A DNA stretch of 64,000 nucleotides from Nageia nagi (Eukaryota > Pinophyta). Positions within the stretch are counted from its first letter, which is position 1, and every line of letters starts with the position of its first letter. Below are positions 58,625-64,000 of the stretch, piece after piece. The translations under genes were made by a program, and so were the position numbers. A model generated the notes under the pieces. That model did no database searches, was not told where the DNA came from, and was given only the letters and a program-made list of their open reading frames with translations. The stretch is from contig JBITNC010000001.1 in the NCBI GenBank assembly GCA_050084985.1, positions 68,882,001-68,946,000 of the forward strand. Reading direction: 5' to 3'.

Positions 58625-58912
58625 GGATGAATTAAAAAATTATCTATCTTGGGGATGAATTGCACTTAGAATCGATAGGTGTAGGATGATTTGATATGGA
58701 GTGAGTTTGAGTCTTTGAGGTTTTCACATTTGATTCTATCCATGCCTAGTAGCCTATCCTATGAGTTTTAGATATAATTAACTATAGGCATGCTCTAAAA
58801 TATGGGAAATATCCAAAATTGTAATTCATAAGAACAAAGGCTAGAATCATAAAAAATCCTCTTTATTTTTTCAAATCTAACACTAGTAGGGTCCCATCAT
58901 GATTGCCATTTA
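58625..58912. other. Unassigned spacer
   Basis: No feature recognised between the W LTR and the dispersed repeat. Confidence 0.35.
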
Positions 58913-59105
58913 TAAATGCCTAATTATCCCTACATTCAGTCATTAAAAATACCTTGTGAGTAAGTCAAGGATGAATATGCATCACACCTAATTTTCATAT
59001 GCATGATAAGCCAAAATGATAAGGTAAGATTAGATAATGTCCTTGTTATTCAAGATGTCAAGAAGATATCTAAAACTTGAAATGAAGATGAAATGTTAAA
59101 AGGGA
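58913..59105. repeat. Dispersed repeat, copy 2
   Basis: Same orientation and about the same length as 42786-42990; see that entry for shared strings. Both end near an aaaat(g/a)ttaaa string. Confidence 0.65.
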
Positions 59106-60139
59106 TATTTAAAACAAAAGTTCTTGGGAATTTGTGAACACTCTTGTGGGGTGGAATCCAAACTTTATAAGATAGTAAGCATCCTTATTCTCAATCAACA
59201 AGATGATAGAAAATAAGGATATGCCTATGATGAAAGTGTTGTGATCAAACATAGATTATTGATAAGCCTAAATGAACAATTTGGACAAATATTTATGCTA
59301 GTAATGAAAAGATGTGATAAAGATTTAAATATATTCAAATTCCTAACTAAGATGATTAAATAATGTAAATAAAAATGATCAAGAACCTAATAATAATAGA
59401 TATAGGAAAAATAAGACTAATTAACCACAAAGAAATATCAAACCCTAAGGTTTAGACCTTAAAGGTCAAACCTTAGGTTGAAATCCTAGGTGTGTGAATG
59501 CCTAAATAGCAATTCAAGTTAAATAAATGACTAGTTTAAAGGACACAAACTTTCTTAATGGATTACAAGTTTGATTTAGAGCCTAGAAAAATCATGAAAC
59601 ATAATCATTAATAAGAAATAAACAAGAAACCACAAGGAATATATCAATCCACCAAGGAGGAAGATGAGATCCTAAGGCTCCAAGTTGTAAGCAAAAGTAT
59701 TGATATTTAAAACCCTTCAAAATTATTCTAACAAGGCTCAAATTCACATTTAGAAAGTAAAAAATGCTCAAAGTTCCTAAAAAATGAAGTATTAGTTCTT
59801 GAAAAGTGAGCTAAAGTCACTTATTTATAAACATGATAGTTAGGATCGTATGGATGATTACAAACCTATAAGATAATCTAAAAGATTAAAAATCATCAAA
59901 TGATTAGTAAACAATGTTAAAAAGTTGCTAAGTATCGAAATACTATCAATAGAACTTGCAAAAATATTGCATAACACATTAGATCAACATGATAATATAT
60001 TATAGTACAAGTGCTTTAAATATCAATAAAATATTATCTATAGATGCTTAAATTTAGCACTATGCACTACATTTTATACAACACTCTTTGATCATTTACA
60101 TGCTTATTTATTTAGTCAATTTCAATACATTTAATGATG
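59106..60139. other. Unassigned AT-rich region
   Basis: No open frame or domain is supported on either strand. A short direct repeat of aaaccctaaggtttagacct / aaaccttaggtt occurs near 59440-59480 and forms an imperfect hairpin. Confidence 0.35.
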
Positions 60140-60800
60140 TCATGCTGAGTACCTTTTAATCATAGTCATTTGCTTTAAAATCACAATTAAACTTAATCAT
60201 GTTTATTACATTTCAATCATAGTCATTTGCATTGAAATTATAATTTAACCTAGTCATGTTTATTGCATTTCAATCATAGTCATTTGATTTAGAATTGCAA
60301 TTTAACTTAGTCATGTTTATTGCATTTTGATCATATTCATTTGCTTTGGAATCATAATTTAACTTAGTCATGTTTATTGCATTTCGATCTTAATCATTTG
60401 CTTTGGACTTGTTATTAAACTTAGTCATGTTTATTGCATTTTGATCATAGTCACTTTCTTTGGAAAATATAGTTAAACTTATCCATGTTTAATGTATTTT
60501 TGATCATAATCATTTACTAAGAAATTGTAACTAGACTTAGTCATCTTTATTGCATTTCAATCAGTCATTTGAGAAAAATAATTAATATTAGTCATATTAA
60601 TTATATATTTTTTACCATAGTCAGTTATAGTTAAAGAGCAATTAAATTCAATCATATTTATTGCACTTTGAACCATAGTCATTTATTTGAAAATTATAAT
60701 TAACATTAGTAATGTTATTTATAATTTCAATCATAAATATTTATGCCTAAATATAATTAACATTAGTTATGTTGATTATATTTGATTATTTATTTCACTT
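60140..60800. repeat. 57-bp tandem array, about eleven units
   Basis: The monomer reads catgtttattgcatttcaat, then catagtcatttgctttgga, then an attataatttaacttagt tail. Starts of the catgtttatt motif at 60198, 60255, 60312, 60369, 60426, 60484, 60542, about 60595, 60652, 60710 and 60767 give a period of 57-58 bp. The first five are the most similar and later units drift, so the array decays towards the right. Confidence 0.92.
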
Positions 60801-61733
60801 TATCAAAATTATTATTATATTGACGCTTTATTAATATTGGTCATAATGATATGACTAATTTATTTATTATTTATTTTGAAAGAAAATTGCTAGACAAAAT
60901 TTACACCTCACCTTGCCATGTAATTAATGATTTATCTAATAGGAAAACAACAAAATTTGAGACTCCAGTCATTGATTGATGACTCACTAGTTATGCTCCA
61001 AATATGCTCAATAGATAAAAGACAAAAGAACTAAATGTATATCTCTTTAATTTGTTTTCAATCAGATCCTATGCCAATTCAATTTGATTTCAATCAAAGA
61101 TCAATAAACCAATAGTCATTTTTCAAATTGAAATTCATAGAGATTCTATATTGATGATTTGGCATGTCTAAGAAATCCATAAAAATAGGTCTACATCTAT
61201 ATTTTGAGGCTAGAAATTGGTACAAATATTGAGCTTCAAATTTTTGATTCTTGATTCCTAGAAGTGACAAATTTGAGAACTTATAAATCTAGTAATATCC
61301 CATGAGCATATGAGAAGAGTGATTGCGAACCATTGGTCTTGGGGTAAGATAGGAATCAATCATTTCAATATTTTTTCCTCTTATCAAACTAGAGATACAC
61401 CCATCATGCTTTTTGACCTTCTTTTCATGTTCTATTTATACAATAGGCTTATCTCATCCTATGATTGAAAGTAACTTTTGAATTTGGTATTTTATGTTTG
61501 TAGGTTGCGAAACACCTAAGGTCTTCTTTTTTTGATAGTAAAATGCCCTTATATTTGGGAAATGCCCCCACATTTCAGAAATTCCTCAAGTCATTACATT
61601 TTGATAGTGTAGATAGCTTAGGATCATCATGAGATCTAGTTAGTTGTATCAGATACCATTATCAGAAATAACATTATCAATAAATCTTAGGTGTTTTGAA
61701 CACCCCCTAGAACTAGTCATGTTGTGATCATTT
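60801..61733. other. Unassigned spacer
   Basis: No gene is recognised. The sequence is less repetitive than its neighbours. Confidence 0.35.
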
Positions 61734-62229
61734 TGTTGGAATGTATAATACATTATTGTAAGGTTTTGTAATGTTCATATTTGTAAATTTGCTAATACTT
61801 AATGGTATCAATAGATACCTTAAGTATTTAAGTGAATATGATAATGTAACTTGTCCTACACTCCATCTCATGAGCATGCCCCTTGGGTAAAATGGAGTAG
61901 CATGTCATGCCTTTGTACAATGGTTAAAAGGGTGATCTAAAGGGAGATTTTGGCCTATAAATAGAAGGCCCCCTCTTTGTGATCACTCACCAATTTGTGA
62001 AGCAAAGTAATGCTCTAGGATAGTGATTAAGAGATGAAGTTAGGAGCATTATAAGAGAGTTGTCTTTATGAATGAAGATGTTGTTAGTGGATGTACTCCT
62101 AGTTGGAGGAACCACTTATATCTTGAGTCAATTTGTGAGATTGTCTATACTTAAGTTTTTGATGTTAGAATAAGCTTTCATGTGATCTTGGTAGTTTATG
62201 ATTATATTTTTTATATTCCAATCCCTTCA
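61734..62229 (+). repeat. Copia-type 5' LTR
   Basis: The 496-bp block begins TGTTGGAATG and ends CCAATCCCTTCA, with the primer-binding site two bases later. A TATA box cctataaatag lies at 61953 and is followed by a GC-richer start region. This is the standard layout of a plant Ty1/copia 5' LTR. No copia coding sequence follows in the remaining 1.8 kb. Confidence 0.8.
61953..61963 (+). promoter_or_regulatory. TATA box of the copia LTR
   Basis: cctataaatag, a strong plant TATA match, in the middle of the LTR with transcript start expected about 30 bp downstream. Confidence 0.7.
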
Positions 62230-62231
62230 TT

Positions 62232-62243
62232 TGGTATCAAAGC
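62232..62243 (+). other. Primer-binding site (initiator tRNA-Met type)
   Basis: tggtatcaaagc differs from TGGTATCAGAGC at one base and sits two bases after the LTR end. Confidence 0.85.
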
Positions 62244-62819
62244 TTGGTGTAAAATCTCTTCTTCAACATCTTGGAGGTTTTCATTCCTCATCTTACACTT
62301 CATTGTTGAGGTAAACTAAAGAGAAGGTATAAATTCTTTATTTCTTGGTTATTTATTTTGGATTATTTCATTGTGATACTAACATAATATGTGCTATGTG
62401 TTAGTTCATTTTTTTGCAATATATATATATATATATATATATATATTGCAATATGTTGAATTATATTTTATATACTAACTTCTTATGGTAAGTTACAATT
62501 TTTTTTTTCAAAAATTACTTACCATATTGCTATGTTTTTTTTAAAAAAGAGGGAGACTCTTATCTTTTGAGAAGTTGTTTTACAAAGTATGCAATAAAGA
62601 ATTTATTTTTCAAATTAAAATTTCTTTTTGGATTTATTCAACAAATAAATAATATATATAACCACTATTTAAAAAAAAAAAAATTTAAAAAAAAGAGAGA
62701 AGTATTCAATTTTTTTTTCAAGGTTAAAATTTTTTTGCAAAAAAAAGGAAGAGAAATTTTTTTTACCTATTTTACATAGGGTGCATTTTTCTTGAAAAAA
62801 AATTAAAAAAAATATATTC
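62244..62819. other. Leader of the copia element, A/T-run rich
   Basis: No coding content is supported. Long homopolymer runs (62671-62830) and the palindrome at 62414-62451 are the only structure. The 70-codon ORF at 62567 is made of Lys/Phe runs from these homopolymers. Confidence 0.4.
62414..62451. repeat. 38-bp perfect palindrome around (AT)12
   Basis: TTGCAAT, then twelve AT pairs, then ATTGCAA: the whole block is its own reverse complement. Confidence 0.9.
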
Positions 62820-62824
62820 AGGGG

Positions 62825-63036
62825 TGGCTAAGCTAGCCAATGGCTACCTTGGCCTACCCTCCCAATGGTGATGTGGTGGCTAGCTAGCAATGACCAGCTT
62901 GCGATGGCTAGCTCATGGTGGCCAACTTGCGATAGCCTTAGCCATACCATTGTAGCTAGCCCATGATGGCCTTGGCTAGCCCATGATGGATAGCTCACAA
63001 CAGCCAACTAATGTTGACCAGCAATGCGGTGGTAGC
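62825..63036. repeat. GC-richer degenerate short tandem repeat
   Basis: Variants of (g)atggctagc(t/c)ca and tggccaac occur at least ten times, for example ggtggctagctagcaatgac, gatggctagctcatggtggc, and tagcccatgatggccttggc. The period is about 20-25 bp. The base composition differs sharply from the surrounding A/T runs. Confidence 0.65.
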
Positions 63037-64000
63037 CCTCTCCTCTCTTATCCACATTATTCACCCTCTTCTAGCTAACTCCACCCTCCAATTGTGACCT
63101 CCTCCTTGCACCACCTACCATTCCCTTACCTTTTTTTTTCTCATCCTCTTTTGTGCCTCCTTGTTTAAAAATCTTTGTTTTGATTGCTGGGTAATTTTTT
63201 TCTTGCATCTTAAGTTTCATTAAATGAGGTTCTTTTTGAGTGGCATGGAGTATTTCTTTTGCATTTAACTCTTGGTAGTACATAATATCTTAGAGTTTAT
63301 TTTGTTGTTCAAAAAGTATAAACTCATAATTAATTTTCTTACTAGTTTTTTGATCAATTTTTTTACCAACTAGTCATTTAATGGATCTACCATGGAGTGT
63401 GTGGGAGGTACAAGTCTAATTTTTTTTAGAGTTGGAGTAAACTCTAAGTTCAAATTTAATGCTTCATCATTTCTTTTTAGTCAAAGAAATTATGATTTTA
63501 GGTTTATATTAATAAACTTAGGTTCAATCTAATACTTAAAATTGCAAGTGGGAAAATAAATATTTTTTTAAGGTAATTTTTTTATTTAAATAACAATTTT
63601 TTAGAGGCAATTTTTTTTACTTTCAACTTAGTAAATTTTTTATTGCCTAGAATTAAAATTTTTCCTTGGAATTTTTTTTAAGCAATTCTCTTAGTGCTTA
63701 TAAATTTGGTAATTTTTTTTTTTACCTTTTATGTAAAATTTGGGATTGAAATTACAAAGTGCAATAGTGGCAATTTTTTCTAAAGTAATTTAGCTTACTA
63801 TACTAAGCATTTATTAAAGGGATCATTTTTTAAGTAAAAAAAGGGGGAAATATTTTATGAATTTTTTTTTACATAAAATCTTAGATCCTTTATGCTTAGA
63901 ATGCATGTTTATAATTTAATAACTTTTATGCCTCTCTAAATTTATGAAAATGATGCATGTTTATTTCTTATGCAAAGTTATAGTGCAAATTATGAAAATA
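63037..64000. other. Unassigned AT-rich end of window
   Basis: Homopolymer T runs dominate. The minus-strand open stretch at 63071-63283 is Lys/Glu-rich and matches nothing I recognise, so it is not called as a gene. Confidence 0.35.

Noticed and set aside
60140-60800. 57-bp array as a CRISPR-like array
   Set aside because: Units are contiguous and drift along their whole length; there are no unique spacers, and the context is a plant genome.
62567-62779. 70-codon Lys/Phe-rich ORF
   Set aside because: Generated by A and T homopolymer runs in a leader region.
63071-63283. 70-codon minus-strand Lys/Glu-rich ORF
   Set aside because: No homology recognised and no supporting context; low-complexity composition.

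Overview
The window looks like intergenic DNA from a large plant genome. It is very AT-rich, CG dinucleotides are scarce by eye, and it is made almost entirely of old, nested LTR retrotransposons, LINE fragments and degenerate tandem arrays. The mixture (chromoviruses, a gypsy-type element with an extra 3' ORF, Ty1/copia relics, a plant mobile domain ORF, a DUF4283/zf-RVT LINE) is plant-specific. The bulk and age of the repeats would suit a gymnosperm or another giant-genome plant, but that is inference. I found no convincing host gene, tRNA, rRNA or CRISPR array. Every coding stretch is broken by stops and frameshifts.

Layout. 1-1611: leader and LTR of a minus-strand gypsy element (W) that leaves the window on the left. 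2007-3348: probable 3' LTR of a plus-strand element. 3786-4853: degenerate array of ~93-bp units. 6370-9820: 5'-truncated Ty1/copia element (integrase, RT, RNase H, 3' LTR). 11000-12125 and 41849-42785: two halves of one minus-strand LINE ORF2, split by everything between them. 43010-53572: plus-strand retroelement with a copia-like LTR and Gag, a gypsy pol, a long extra ORF and a 1-kb 3' LTR. 53573-56900: further LTR pieces of family Y. 57806-58624: second W-family LTR. 60140-60800: 57-bp tandem array. 61734-62243: a copia-type LTR with its primer-binding site.

The core is a four-layer nest. A LINE was hit by element X (12126-41848, minus strand, LTRs at both ends, 5-bp target duplication with one mismatch); removing X restores the LINE reading frame exactly. 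X shows a gag and an antisense plant-mobile-domain ORF but no pol. X was hit by element Y (19998-40933, minus strand, ~1.75-kb LTRs), whose pol stops in RNase H at its 3' LTR. Y was then hit by two chromoviruses: Z1 (31340-37353, minus, 409-bp LTRs) and Z2 (24193-30891, plus, 662-bp LTRs).

The most unusual observation is at Z2. Instead of a 5-bp target duplication it is flanked by a 140-bp direct duplication of Y, and its 3' end keeps the four bases that normally lie between LTR and primer-binding site. Together these suggest capture of an unprocessed cDNA end at a widely staggered break rather than normal integration. Other points of interest are the 2.5-3 kb extra ORF at 49.5-52.5 kb, the Gag-only plus antisense-PMD organisation of X, and the copia/gypsy chimera at 43-46 kb.
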